The notes: a model not told the origin generated them from the sequence alone. Numbered from the stretch's first letter, positions 17,937 to 29,070 are shown. The stretch is 64,000 nt of DNA from Shouchella miscanthi (GCF_007725405.1 NZ_CP042163.1:2170001-2234000), one strand, 5' to 3'. Numbers and translations: made by a program.

Positions 17937-18407
17937 TTACGTATACTTTTGTAGCAGTTCTGTCGGTATATGACAATAATCATTCGGATATTTGTCAAGT
18001 CGATCTTGATGCTCTTCAGCGCTCTTTACATAATTTTGAAGTGGGCTTACCTCAACCATAATTCGATTAGAATCAGCTCTTGCAGCAATAAACTCTCGTG
18101 CATCGTTTAAATGCTCGATTTTCTCACTATAAACGCCTGTTCTATATTTCATTCCAACATCTATACCTTGCTTATTCAAACTGTACGGATCAATAATTTC
18201 AAAGAAGTAAGCCATTAAGTCTTTAACGGATAAAACAGTTGGATCAAATGTCGTTTTCACGCATTCGGCGTACCCGTCATAATTCACGTTAAGAGATTGG
18301 CTTGTACCATTTGCCCTACCAGCTTCTGTTTCGTGTACGCCTGGTAATGTTTTGATAAATGCTTGCACACCCCATAAGCAGCCGCCTGCAAAATAAATTA
18401 CTTCCAC
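17937..18407 (-). CDS. msrA: peptide methionine-S-sulfoxide reductase MsrA
   Basis: A 156-aa MsrA, which repairs oxidised methionine in proteins. The catalytic motif FAGGCLWGVQ has Cys10 with Leu where Phe is usual. YDGYAECVKTTFDP, IDPYSLNKQG and YRTGVY are the family's conserved segments. It is slightly shorter than typical MsrA (about 170-180 aa) and ends at QKYT without an obvious resolving-cysteine tail. A Cys near residue 145 (NDYCHIP) might serve. No MsrB partner is nearby. Likely first gene of the msrA-dbpA-MBL unit. Confidence 0.88.
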   Translation of the reverse strand: MEVIYFAGGCLWGVQAFIKTLPGVHETEAGRANGTSQSLNVNYDGYAECVKTTFDPTVLSVKDLMAYFFEIIDPYSLNKQGIDVGMKYRTGVYSEKIEHLNDAREFIAARADSNRIMVEVSPLQNYVKSAEEHQDRLDKYPNDYCHIPTELLQKYT

Positions 18408-18503
18408 TGACTACTCTCTCCTTTCGATCACGTTTTACCCAATTGTCATCTACAAGATTAACATAGGACGATAAGAAGACGTAAAAAAAGTCATAAAGAG
18501 CCC

Positions 18504-18534
18504 TTGCATACGACGTAACGTCACCATCTAGAAT
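18504..18534 (+). promoter_or_regulatory. MerR-like promoter with dyad before the MFS gene
   Basis: TTGCAT (18504-18509), a long 19-bp spacer and TAGAAT (18529-18534). The spacer holds a perfect GACGTAACGTC palindrome (18512-18522). This geometry is seen at promoters controlled by MerR-type activators. No merR gene is in the window. Confidence 0.35.
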
Positions 18535-18566
18535 GAGACTTACTTTAGATGAAAAGGATGATCTCT

Positions 18567-19781
18567 ATGGAAAAACCATTAATTAAAAATCCCCCCTTTA
18601 TCTTTTTATTCAGTGCGAGTTTCTTAGCCATTATAGGCTTTAGTACGTTTTTCATGACCACAACATGGTTTGTAATTTCTGAACTAGGTTCAGCGAGTTC
18701 TCTCGGTATCATTCTTATCGCGATTACAGTACCACGCATTTTAATGATGGCGTTTGGTGGCGTTCTAGCTGATAAATTTAAGAAAACAACGATTATGTTT
18801 AGCACGAGCACAATCCAAGGCTTTCTATTACTGATCGTATTTTCTTTGCATGCTTCAGACCAACTAAGTTTTAGCTATCTTCTTATTATAGGCTTTTTAT
18901 TTGGAACATTAGATGCGTTTTCAGGGCCAGCAGGAACCTCTTTAATTCCAAAAATGGTTGCGAAAAATCAAATCAAACAAGCCAATGCCATCATCCAAGG
19001 ATTAGGGCAAATTGGCTTTGTAGTCGGTCCCGTTGTCGCAGGAACAATAATGGAGTTTGGTGGGATCACCTCTAGTTTCTTAACAGCTATGATTATCGTT
19101 TTTTTATCCGCTCTCTTTATGTTCCCACGTTTTTTAAAAGAAGGTCCTGTTGAGAATACCGTGAAACAAACACCTTTTAAAGATCTTCTTGAAGGCTTCT
19201 CCTATGTAAAAGCAAATTCTTTTCTCGTAACAGGAATTTTCATCTTAATTACGTTAAACTTTTTCGCATTTGGTGCGATTTCAATTGCCATACCGATTTT
19301 AGTAGAAACTTATGGAGGATCCCCCATTAATTTGAGCTACATTGAAGCCTCTTTAGCAATTGGCATGCTCGTTAGCACCGTCATTATCGGTACTGTTAAG
19401 CTTCGCAACCGCGGGTTAACATCTATCCTTGGGTTAATCGCAACATTACTAGTAGCATTAGCTTTTAGCCAAATTCCAAACTTAACAGCTGTAACCATTT
19501 TAGCGTTTCTGCTTGGATTTACCATGACGTTTGTCGCCATTCCATTCTTTACTTCTGCGCAAGAAGACACGGACCCTCGAATAATGGGAAGAGTGATGAG
19601 CATTATTTTTCTCGCTATGAACGGCTTTGATCCACTTGCTTATGCAGGAGTAACGCTGCTCGTTTCAAAAGGAATCGACATTCAAACGATTATTTTCGTT
19701 TTCTCTGTAATTGGCTTACTGATTGCTTTACTTCTATTTTGGAAAGGAAGAACGTATCGAACGTATCGTTCACAAATTTAA
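18567..19781 (+). CDS. MFS transporter, EntS/MFS_3-like
   Basis: A 404-aa major facilitator protein with 11-12 hydrophobic helices. The cytoplasmic loop between helices 2 and 3 reads FGGVLADKFKKTTI, a variant of the MFS motif A (GxLaDrxGrr). The helix 4-5 region AFSGPAGTSLIPKMV is typical of the MFS_3/EntS group of small-molecule exporters. ATG 18567 is preferred, about 9 nt after AAAAGG. In-frame ATGs at 18549 and 18558 are possible. It stands alone between two divergent or convergent neighbours. Drug or siderophore export is possible, but the substrate is unknown. Confidence 0.85.
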   Translation: MEKPLIKNPPFIFLFSASFLAIIGFSTFFMTTTWFVISELGSASSLGIILIAITVPRILMMAFGGVLADKFKKTTIMFSTSTIQGFLLLIVFSLHASDQLSFSYLLIIGFLFGTLDAFSGPAGTSLIPKMVAKNQIKQANAIIQGLGQIGFVVGPVVAGTIMEFGGITSSFLTAMIIVFLSALFMFPRFLKEGPVENTVKQTPFKDLLEGFSYVKANSFLVTGIFILITLNFFAFGAISIAIPILVETYGGSPINLSYIEASLAIGMLVSTVIIGTVKLRNRGLTSILGLIATLLVALAFSQIPNLTAVTILAFLLGFTMTFVAIPFFTSAQEDTDPRIMGRVMSIIFLAMNGFDPLAYAGVTLLVSKGIDIQTIIFVFSVIGLLIALLLFWKGRTYRTYRSQI

Positions 19782-19862
19782 TTTCAAGGGGAGAACAACG
19801 TGTTGCACGCATGTCATCCATACAGATACTTTTTCTGAATGCCATGTTGTCATCACAAGAAG

Positions 19863-19922
19863 AAGAGGGTCATATTCTAAACAGCTAAGGCTGTATCTCC
19901 TATTTAATGATCCTCTTTTTGT
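19863..19922 (+). terminator. terminator of the MFS gene, overlapping yitT-like 3' end
   Basis: AAGAGGGTCAT (19863-19873) pairs with ATGATCCTCTT (19907-19917) with one wobble, enclosing a small ACAGC/GCTGT hairpin, and is followed by TTTTT. The right arm overlaps the last codons of the convergent gene. Confidence 0.6.
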
Positions 19923-20749
19923 TTAAATGTTGAGCCTCTTGATTCATGGGCATCGATAATCGTGAAAAATGCATGTTTGTCGACTGCATAAATCGCTTTT
20001 TTCAACTGAATAATTTCCATTCGTTTTACAACAACATAGAGCACATCTTTTTTGTCACCTTCATAACCTCCTTGTGCTTTTAAGCGTGTTACCCCTTTTC
20101 CTAACCGCTGTGTAATAATCGTTGTCAATTCTTCATAATGACTCGATACAATCATTACTGCCTTTGTTGCATCAAGCCCTTCAACGACTGTATCAATGGC
20201 CTTTGCAGCAACATAATACGTTAAAACAGAATACATCGCGTTTTCAATTCCAAAAACAAAGGCTGCCCACGCAAAAACAAAAAGGTTAAAGACAAGAACA
20301 CACTCACCCACAGTGAACGGCAATCGTTTTGTAATAATTAATGATAATATCTCAGTTCCATCCATTGCACCGCCATTCCTTATTACAATCCCAACGCCAA
20401 TCCCTAATAACAAACCCCCGAAGATCGTCGCCAACAAAGGTGTATCTGTAATAGGAGCAAAATGAAATTGGTGTAAAATGGCCTCAGTAACGGCTAGTCC
20501 AACAATACCTAATAGGGAATAAATAAAAAAACCTTTCCCTAAATGTTTATATCCAATGTATAAAAAAGGAAGGTTGATAATAAAAACAAGCAGCCCAAAA
20601 TTGATTGATGAAAGCTGATTCAGAATCAACGAGATACCTATTATTCCACCATCTATAATATTATTCGGTAATAAGAATAATTCAATTGCAACAGCAGCAA
20701 ATATAGCTCCAATCAAAACAAATAGCCATCGTAACGAAAAATAAACCAT
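19904..20749 (-). CDS. YitT/YpjC family membrane protein (DUF161 + DUF2179)
   Basis: A 281-aa protein with five or six N-terminal helices (residues about 1-190), including the family hallmarks PNNIIDGGIIGISLIL and GNGGAMDGTEILS-like sequence (IRNGGAMDGTEIL). A C-terminal cytoplasmic DUF2179 domain ends in the DAHESRGSTFK-type tail. Function is not established for the family. ATG 20749 has AGAGGTG before it. An upstream in-frame TTG at 20785 has no ribosome site. The gene is monocistronic. Confidence 0.85.
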   Translation of the reverse strand: MVYFSLRWLFVLIGAIFAAVAIELFLLPNNIIDGGIIGISLILNQLSSINFGLLVFIINLPFLYIGYKHLGKGFFIYSLLGIVGLAVTEAILHQFHFAPITDTPLLATIFGGLLLGIGVGIVIRNGGAMDGTEILSLIITKRLPFTVGECVLVFNLFVFAWAAFVFGIENAMYSVLTYYVAAKAIDTVVEGLDATKAVMIVSSHYEELTTIITQRLGKGVTRLKAQGGYEGDKKDVLYVVVKRMEIIQLKKAIYAVDKHAFFTIIDAHESRGSTFKQKEDH

Positions 20750-20890
20750 CTGTATACACCTCTTCCTCTCATCTACTATGGACAATTGGAGAATTATTAT
20801 GCAATTTTACCCATATTCTCGTCATTCTTTAGACTCAATTCTTGTGAACAAACCATGAATTCAAATAGGAACCTTCAATGTCGACTCATT

Positions 20891-20920
20891 TTGACCGATT
20901 TAATGGGTGAGACGTATTCT
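20891..20920 (+). promoter_or_regulatory. sigma-A-like promoter of motAB
   Basis: TTGACC (20891-20896), an 18-bp spacer and TATTCT (20915-20920), about 27 bp before motA. No sigma-D element (TAAA-N15-GCCGATAT) was seen. Confidence 0.5.
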
Positions 20921-20946
20921 TAAATTAACATTAAAAGGAGACATAC

Positions 20947-21753
20947 ATGGATAAGTCATCATTCATTGGTATATTTTTTGGTATCTGTACACTCGTGCTT
21001 GGTATGCTTTTAAAGGGTTCAAGTCTTGAAGTTTTGTTAAATCCTGCTGCAATCGTCATTATTGTGCTAGGAACATTTGCTTGCGTTTTTATCGCATTCC
21101 CTTTTGAAGATATAAAACGAATTCCTAAGTTATTTCGAGTTCTTTTTTCAAATAGAAAGGGTATGACTCAACAGGACATTATTGAACAGTTCGTTGACTA
21201 TGCATCGATTTCGAGACGAGACGGCATGCTCGCTTTAGAAGGAAAAATTGATGAAATTAAAGATCCTTTTTTTAAACAAGCCATTCGGATGATGATTGAT
21301 GGACAAGATCCTGATTACATTCGTCATTCCTTACATGAACGAATTGACGCTATGCAAGAGCGTCATGCTTCTGGAGCTGCTATATTTAGTCAAGCCGGAA
21401 CATATTCTCCGAGTCTTGGTGTGTTAGGAGCTGTTTTAGGTCTTATTGCAGCACTAGGGAATCTCGACGATATTACAATGTTAGGAGAGTCTATTGCAGC
21501 TGCGTTTGTGGCAACATTACTCGGTATTTTCTTTGGCTATGTGCTTTGGCACCCTTTTGCAAACAAATTAAAGCGAAAATCGACCAGGGAAGTATTACAA
21601 CAGCACATGATTATAGAGGGAACCGTCGCCATTATCGGAGGAAGTTCTCCTCGTTCAGTTGAAGAATACTTAAGTGTCTATCTAGAAGAAACAGAACAAC
21701 AACGAGGAAAAGGAGGCGTGAGAAGAGACGATGTCGCAGAAGCGGAGATTTAA
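20947..21753 (+). CDS. motA: flagellar motor stator protein MotA
   Basis: A 268-aa stator subunit with four helices (about residues 5-22, 32-50, 150-170, 180-200) and a large cytoplasmic loop between helices 2 and 3 that contacts the rotor. The helix-3 segment SPSLGVLGAVLGLIAAL carries the conserved Pro. The signature FVATLLGIFFGYVLWHPFA is in helix 4. With MotB it forms the ion channel that drives flagellar rotation. Start ATG 20947 follows AAAAGGAG. It overlaps motB by 23 nt. It could equally be called MotP by family relationship. Confidence 0.92.
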   Translation: MDKSSFIGIFFGICTLVLGMLLKGSSLEVLLNPAAIVIIVLGTFACVFIAFPFEDIKRIPKLFRVLFSNRKGMTQQDIIEQFVDYASISRRDGMLALEGKIDEIKDPFFKQAIRMMIDGQDPDYIRHSLHERIDAMQERHASGAAIFSQAGTYSPSLGVLGAVLGLIAALGNLDDITMLGESIAAAFVATLLGIFFGYVLWHPFANKLKRKSTREVLQQHMIIEGTVAIIGGSSPRSVEEYLSVYLEETEQQRGKGGVRRDDVAEAEI

Positions 21754-22501
21754 ATCTCGGTCTGAGAACGAACACGTGGATGAATCTTGGCTCCTCCCTT
21801 ATGCAGATATGTTAACATTGCTTGTCGCTTTATTTATCGTTTTATTTGCTATGGGACAAGTCGATCAAGCTAAATACGATGAGCTCCGGGTTGTTCTCTC
21901 AGAAACGTTAGGTGGAAAAGGCGTTCTTGATTACCAAGACTCGATCGTTGAAGACGAAAGTCCGACACAAGAGTCTACAGAATCAGTAGAAGCGTTACTA
22001 AGTGAAGCTGCGGAAACTGAAAAAACCGAATTAGAAGAGTTACAATCCCGTCTAAATGGGTATATTGAAGAGAAGGCACTTGCTGATCGGTTACAAACAG
22101 AGCTCGGTGCTTCAGGACTGCTAATTACAATTAACGATGGCATTCTTTTTGATTCTGGCAGTGCGGAACTGAGACAAAACTCTCATGAATTAATGGATCA
22201 ATTGTCTGCTATGCTTGCTTCCGACCCTCCCCGTTATATTCAAATTTCTGGTCACACCGATGATGTGCCGATGGGTGGAGCTAATTTTGAATCAAATTGG
22301 GATTTAAGTGGAGCACGTGCATATAATGTAATGAAGCTATTCTTAGAATCTGATTATTTAAAGCCCGGTCAGCTTTCCTATTCAGGTTACGGTGAATACC
22401 ACCCTATTGCTACAAACGAAACAACAGAGGGAAGAGAACAAAACCGTCGCGTTGAAGTCCTCGTTCTTCCGTTAGAAAATCTTGCTGAACCAGCTTTATA
22501 A
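21731..22501 (+). CDS. motB: flagellar motor stator protein MotB
   Basis: A 256-aa stator subunit. The single helix (about 21-42) begins LLPYADMLTLLVALFIVL, with Asp26 as the ion-binding residue. A linker and the C-terminal OmpA-like peptidoglycan-binding domain follow (ISGHTDDVPMGG, SNWDLSGARA, GREQNRRVEVLVLP). Val37, Ala40, Gly42, Gln43 and Gln46 match the positions I recall from work on the Bacillus clausii MotB that couples to both sodium and protons. Start ATG 21731 has weak AGAAGAG nearby, and coupling to motA is likely through the overlap. Confidence 0.92.
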   Translation: MSQKRRFKSRSENEHVDESWLLPYADMLTLLVALFIVLFAMGQVDQAKYDELRVVLSETLGGKGVLDYQDSIVEDESPTQESTESVEALLSEAAETEKTELEELQSRLNGYIEEKALADRLQTELGASGLLITINDGILFDSGSAELRQNSHELMDQLSAMLASDPPRYIQISGHTDDVPMGGANFESNWDLSGARAYNVMKLFLESDYLKPGQLSYSGYGEYHPIATNETTEGREQNRRVEVLVLPLENLAEPAL

Positions 22502-22518
22502 TGATGTCTTTATTGTTC

Positions 22519-22553
22519 ACACCGCTACGTTTCTTTTTACGTGCGGTGTTTTG
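22519..22553 (+). terminator. terminator after motB
   Basis: ACACCGC-T-ACGT pairs with ACGT-GCGGTGT around TTCTTTTT, followed by TTTT. Confidence 0.8.
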
Positions 22554-22620
22554 CTTACCTGTCTAGATTTGACAGTAAAATAAGCACTCTTATACAATAA
22601 AGGATAGAAAGAAAGCTTAC

Positions 22621-23775
22621 ATGTTGTTGGAAGAAGGTGTGTCTTTGTCTAAAGAAGTTGGTTGGATGGCGTTACGAACACTCATCATCATCCTGTTTCT
22701 CATTCTTTTTGGCTGGCTTGTTGCCCAAGTCTTTTCACTTACATATCCATTCTGGTTTGCAGCTTTGTTTGCATGGATGCTCCAGCCAGTAGCACGTTTT
22801 TTTCAGTATAAGTTAAAATTCAACAAAGGCTTTGCGAGTCTTTTTGGTTTACTTGGCGGTATATTAGCGATAAGTGCAGTGTTAACGGGCATCGTTTTTC
22901 TTGTTTACTTCAGCTTGCGCGAGTTTTTTGAACAAGTCCCCATGTGGATCGAAGAAGGTGCAGCTAAAATTCAGCTTTACTTTAACGAGACCATTTTGCC
23001 GTTGTGGCATGAATTTCTTCGCACAATCGATCAATTTGATTCAGGTGGAACAAGTCCGCTATCAGAAGGAATCAATCAGCTTGGAACGTCGATTAGCAAT
23101 ATTGTTGGTAATGTCGGACAGGCTGCTTTGGACGTGGTGGCCAATATTTTAATTGGACTGCCAAGCTTTCTTGTTGCTTTTCTGTTTATCATTTTGAGTA
23201 TTTATTTTATGGGTAAAAGCTGGAGTTTTTATCAGTCTGTTTACGATCGGCATGTTCCTCGTAAAGTTCGTTCTAAAGGAAAAGAATTTGTCCAAGCGAC
23301 ACGCATTCGTTTGTTTGGCTTTATACGTGCTCAACTTATTTTAATGGTTGTAACTGCGTTAATTGTGTTTGTTGGTTTACTTATTCTTAACGTTGAAAAT
23401 GCGTGGATGCTTGCCATTGTTGTAGGTATTGCAGAGTTACTTCCTTACCTTGGAACAGGAACTATTTTAATTCCTTGGTTCATTTACTTATTTGTAACAG
23501 GAGATATGTCTGGCGGCTTAGGTATTGCGATTCTTTATGTCATTATCGTGATTGTTCGTCAAATGCTCGAGCCAAAAGTGCTTTCTTCCAATATGAATTT
23601 AAATCCTGTTGCTGTATTAATTTCGCTTTTTGCAGGCTTACAGTTGTTTGGAGCATTTGGTCTGTTCTTGGGTCCTGTTTTACTCGTACTCATCGTTATC
23701 TTAAACGATATCGGCTTTTTCCGCACCGTCATTTACTTTATACGGTTTGGTTTTGAGGATACAAACAGTAAATAA
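22621..23775 (+). CDS. ytvI: AI-2E family / sporulation membrane protein YtvI
   Basis: A 384-aa membrane protein of the UPF0118 (AI-2E transporter) superfamily with about eight helices. Conserved motifs are PFWFAALFAWMLQPV in helix 1-2, the GIAELLPYLGTGTILIPW segment and RQMLEPKVLSSNMNLNPVAV near the end. The pattern fits the YtvI sporulation branch, whose molecular task is unknown. ATG 22621 is used; the upstream AAGGATAG is a weak ribosome site, so a later GTG (22639) cannot be excluded. Confidence 0.8.
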   Translation: MLLEEGVSLSKEVGWMALRTLIIILFLILFGWLVAQVFSLTYPFWFAALFAWMLQPVARFFQYKLKFNKGFASLFGLLGGILAISAVLTGIVFLVYFSLREFFEQVPMWIEEGAAKIQLYFNETILPLWHEFLRTIDQFDSGGTSPLSEGINQLGTSISNIVGNVGQAALDVVANILIGLPSFLVAFLFIILSIYFMGKSWSFYQSVYDRHVPRKVRSKGKEFVQATRIRLFGFIRAQLILMVVTALIVFVGLLILNVENAWMLAIVVGIAELLPYLGTGTILIPWFIYLFVTGDMSGGLGIAILYVIIVIVRQMLEPKVLSSNMNLNPVAVLISLFAGLQLFGAFGLFLGPVLLVLIVILNDIGFFRTVIYFIRFGFEDTNSK

Positions 23776-23777
23776 AT

Positions 23778-23816
23778 ACCCCCCATTCGTTAGTAAAACG
23801 AATGGGGGGTTTTATT
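23778..23816. terminator. strong terminator between ytvI and yteA-like genes
   Basis: A perfect 14-bp stem, ACCCCCCATTCGTT / AACGAATGGGGGGT, with TTTT beyond it. It sits between convergent genes. Confidence 0.9.
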
Positions 23817-24351
23817 ATTGGTTGCTTTGTTCATCTGTCTTCTCCACATAGTGATGATCTGCATCTACTTCGCTAGAATGTTCATCCGCATCTTGTTCTC
23901 TCGCTAATTCTCTAGTCGTCTCAGTGTCTCGATCAAGTTGAGCGTGGTGTAAGCCGACCGCACTATCCTCTTCGCTACTATCTGCAAAGGGCTCCTCAGC
24001 TTCAGCTTGAGCTTCTGTTGTACGTTTAGCATACGGCAATGCTTCTAATCGCTCATATGGAATTTCCTTGCCTGTATCAATACAAGTGCCGTAGCTACCG
24101 TCTTCCATTCGCTCCAGTGCTTCATTAATCTCAGCTAATCGTTGTTCATCAGCTTCATTAATCGTTTGTGTTCGCACTCGATCCTCATATTCTGAGGCTG
24201 TTTCTGCTAAGTGATTATCTACACCACGAGCAATATCGCCTCTCATTTCCGACATTTCCCCTTCAGGTGTAGACGTTCGATTCTCTATTGAAGCTTTCAT
24301 AGAATGTAATTCTTTTTTTAAATAGTTTAATTGATCAGTTGTTAATGACAT
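23815..24351 (-). CDS. yteA: DksA/TraR-like protein, YteA type
   Basis: A 178-aa protein. Residues about 1-80 form a coiled-coil-like helical hairpin (DQLNYLKKELHSMKASIEN, then DEQRLAEINEALERMEDGSYG). The DksA-type tip segment GTCIDTGKEIPYERLEALPYA follows, and then a very acidic C-terminal tail rich in Glu, Asp and His. Only one of the four zinc-finger cysteines remains, as in other Bacillus YteA proteins. A RNA-polymerase secondary-channel role is possible but unproven. ATG 24351 is chosen for the GGAGGAG site; an earlier ATG at 24369 overlaps it. Confidence 0.8.
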   Translation of the reverse strand: MSLTTDQLNYLKKELHSMKASIENRTSTPEGEMSEMRGDIARGVDNHLAETASEYEDRVRTQTINEADEQRLAEINEALERMEDGSYGTCIDTGKEIPYERLEALPYAKRTTEAQAEAEEPFADSSEEDSAVGLHHAQLDRDTETTRELAREQDADEHSSEVDADHHYVEKTDEQSNQ

Positions 24352-24424
24352 TATGACTCCTCCAATCATTCGTTACCTAACTCTTTCCCTTATGATGCGT
24401 ACTTTAAACAGTTAGACGTGAAAC

Positions 24425-24462
24425 AAAAAAAACACTGCTATCGTTAATCGATAACAGTGTTT
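24425..24462 (-). terminator. terminator of parC
   Basis: AACACTG-C-TATCG pairs with CGATA-A-CAGTGTT. On the minus strand it is followed by a run of eight T. It lies just after the parC stop codon. Confidence 0.85.
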
Positions 24463-24466
24463 TGAC

Positions 24467-26905
24467 TTATTCTTGATCGACGGTATCTATAACCACTTTT
24501 AATCGACGCGCTTTCCCACGGTCGTTTTCATCAAATGCATAGGACCCGTTCGAATAACGATCCGCTTTTCGATACTTGCTCGGATCAACGAAAATGTGTT
24601 CATCTTGATCGGTTTCGACTAAAAATAGCTTTGTATCAGGTGTAATCTTTTTAAACCCAACAAGACGGTGAGGATTCGATTTCAGCTCACGAAGCAAGAC
24701 CGATCCACGCTTATTTCGGCTTGATTTTTCAAATTCGGTAATGGCCATTCGCTTAACAGACCCACGCTGTGTGACACAGAGGAATTCGACTGTGTCCTCT
24801 AATTCAAATGTTTCAAAACCAACGATGTAGTCCCCTGGCTTTACGTTCATCCCTTTCACACCTGCTGCACGCTGGCCAACAAGCGATATATCATTTTCTG
24901 AGAACCAGAGTCCATACCCAAAATGTGTCGCAGCAAATAGCTCTTTTTTACCATTTGTTTTTTCAACTGATACGAGTGCATCGTCTTCTTTTACCTTTAA
25001 AGCCATAAGTGGTTTTGAGTTGCGTTGTGCTTGATAAAGCTTTAATTCGGTACGTTTGATCATCCCGTTTCGTGTCATAAACAGGAGCGACTCATCGGTA
25101 TCAAAAGAAGAAATAACAAGGGTCGCTACTAATTCGTCATCGGAATCAATGGGAATAATATTAGCGATATGCTGACCGTCGTCTTTCCAGCGGATATCTG
25201 GCAGCTGATGAATCGGTAAGTACAAGTAGTTCCCTTTTTTTGTAAAGAGGAGAAGAACGTCAGTGGTGGAAGCAACAAGAGATTGAAGAACCGTATCACC
25301 GGCTTTCATTCCAGGAGCATCTTTACTAGAAGCTGTGTATGAACGAATGCTTGTTCGTTTCACGTATCCTGCATGTGTAATCGTAACACGCACATCTTCC
25401 GTTGCAACAAGTTGATCCATATTAATCTTTAACTCTTCTATTTCTTCTTTAATGACTGTGCGTCTTTCAGAATGGAACTGTTTTTTTACTTGGACTAACT
25501 CTTTTTTAATAACTTGAATAAGCTTTTTTTCACTTGCTAGAATGGATTCTAGCTCCGTAATACGCTTTTTTAATTCTTCTGCTTCTTTTTCAAGCGTCGT
25601 AATATCCGTGTTCGTTAATCGGTAAAGCTGCAAATTCACAATTGCTTCAGATTGAGGTTCTGTAAACGCAAATTGCTCTTGCAGATTGTGTTTCGCGTCT
25701 TTTTTATCTTTTGATCCGCGAATAACTGCAATCACTTCATCGAGAATCGAGACTGCTTTTATTAATCCTTCGACAATATGAGCACGCTCTTGCGCTTTTT
25801 TAAGCTCAAATCGAGATTTTCTCGTGAAGACATCTTTTTGGTGATCAATATAGGCTTGAAGAAGCGCTTTTAATCCCATCAATTGGGGTGTTTTATTATA
25901 AATGGCAACCATATTAAAGTGGTACATTACTTGTAAATCAGTATGCTTAAACAAATAGTTCAAAATCGCATTTGCTTCTGCATCTTTTTTTAATTCTACA
26001 ACAATGCGCATTCCTGTTCGGTCGGTATCATCGCGCACTTCTGCAATCCCATCTACTTTTTTATCAAAGCGGATTTCGTCCATTTTCTTTACGAGATTCG
26101 CTTTTACTACTTCATAAGGCAGTTCAGTTATGACAATCTGCGTTCGACCGCCTCGAACTTCTTCAAATGCTGTTTTGGCTCGTACGACGACTTTTCCCTT
26201 TCCTGTCTCGTACGCCTTCCGAATCCCGTCTAAACCTTGAACGATACCGCCAGTTGGAAAATCAGGTCCTTTTATAATCGTGAGAAGTTCATCAATCGTC
26301 GTTGACGGCTTTTCCATTAAACGAACGGCACCATCAATGATTTCAGGTAAGTGATGCGGCGGAATATCGGTTGCATAACCTGCAGAAATACCAGTAGAAC
26401 CGTTAACGAGCAAGTTTGGATACATCGCAGGTAGTACGACAGGCTCTTCTATAGAATCATCGAAGTTCGGAATGTAATCAACAGTTCCTTTATCCAAATC
26501 ACGCATAAGCTCAGCACTAATCTTTGAAAGCCTTGCTTCGGTATAACGCATCGCAGCTGGAGGATCTCCATCAACCGAACCATTGTTTCCGTGCATATCG
26601 ATTAAAAGCTGTCGCACTTTCCATTCTTGACTCATACGTACCATCGCGTCATAGACAGAACTATCACCGTGCGGGTGATAGTTTCCAATCACGTTCCCGA
26701 CGGTTTTGGCTGCTTTCCGATACGGTTTGTCGGCTGTATTTCCATCTGTATACATGGCGTATAAAATTCGTCGTTGTACCGGTTTCAACCCATCTCGCGC
26801 ATCAGGAAGTGCACGTTCTTGAATGATGTACTTACTATAGCGACTAAATCGATCTCCTATGACATCTTCTAAGGGGAGATCAAGATACTTTTCTGCATTT
26901 GACAA
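24467..26905 (-). CDS. parC: DNA topoisomerase IV subunit A
   Basis: An 812-aa type IIA topoisomerase subunit that cuts and rejoins DNA to decatenate daughter chromosomes. The breakage-reunion domain shows ALPDARDGLKPVQRR, HPHGDSSVYDAM (quinolone-region Ser82 and Asp86, not obviously mutated) and the catalytic Tyr121 in AMRYTEARLS. A coiled region and six-bladed C-terminal repeats (such as FLCVTQRGSVKR) follow. The start is a TTG at 26905 directly after the parE stop (TAATTG), with GGGGAGG upstream. Made together with parE. Confidence 0.96.
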   Translation of the reverse strand: MSNAEKYLDLPLEDVIGDRFSRYSKYIIQERALPDARDGLKPVQRRILYAMYTDGNTADKPYRKAAKTVGNVIGNYHPHGDSSVYDAMVRMSQEWKVRQLLIDMHGNNGSVDGDPPAAMRYTEARLSKISAELMRDLDKGTVDYIPNFDDSIEEPVVLPAMYPNLLVNGSTGISAGYATDIPPHHLPEIIDGAVRLMEKPSTTIDELLTIIKGPDFPTGGIVQGLDGIRKAYETGKGKVVVRAKTAFEEVRGGRTQIVITELPYEVVKANLVKKMDEIRFDKKVDGIAEVRDDTDRTGMRIVVELKKDAEANAILNYLFKHTDLQVMYHFNMVAIYNKTPQLMGLKALLQAYIDHQKDVFTRKSRFELKKAQERAHIVEGLIKAVSILDEVIAVIRGSKDKKDAKHNLQEQFAFTEPQSEAIVNLQLYRLTNTDITTLEKEAEELKKRITELESILASEKKLIQVIKKELVQVKKQFHSERRTVIKEEIEELKINMDQLVATEDVRVTITHAGYVKRTSIRSYTASSKDAPGMKAGDTVLQSLVASTTDVLLLFTKKGNYLYLPIHQLPDIRWKDDGQHIANIIPIDSDDELVATLVISSFDTDESLLFMTRNGMIKRTELKLYQAQRNSKPLMALKVKEDDALVSVEKTNGKKELFAATHFGYGLWFSENDISLVGQRAAGVKGMNVKPGDYIVGFETFELEDTVEFLCVTQRGSVKRMAITEFEKSSRNKRGSVLLRELKSNPHRLVGFKKITPDTKLFLVETDQDEHIFVDPSKYRKADRYSNGSYAFDENDRGKARRLKVVIDTVDQE

Positions 26906-28921
<2,016 letters not shown>

Positions 28922-28926
28922 TTAAA

Positions 28927-28955
28927 AGAATATACTCCATCTTTATTTTAGTCAA
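28927..28955 (-). promoter_or_regulatory. sigma-A promoter of parE-parC
   Basis: Minus strand TTGACT (28955-28950), a 17-bp spacer and TATTCT (28932-28927), about 50 bp before the parE start. Confidence 0.65.
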
Positions 28956-29030
28956 TGTTTTCCTTGATGCAACAGTTTTTTCTATTAAAACCTTATCATG
29001 CCTGTTTCGTCTCTGCAAATTTTTCCACAA

Positions 29031-29062
29031 AAAAGACCGTACTGCTCACATGCGCAGTACGG
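29031..29062 (-). terminator. terminator of the yneT-like gene
   Basis: CCGTACTGC (29037-29045) pairs with GCAGTACGG (29054-29062); minus-strand transcripts end in TCTTTTTT. Confidence 0.85.
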
Positions 29063-29070
29063 ATATTCAT

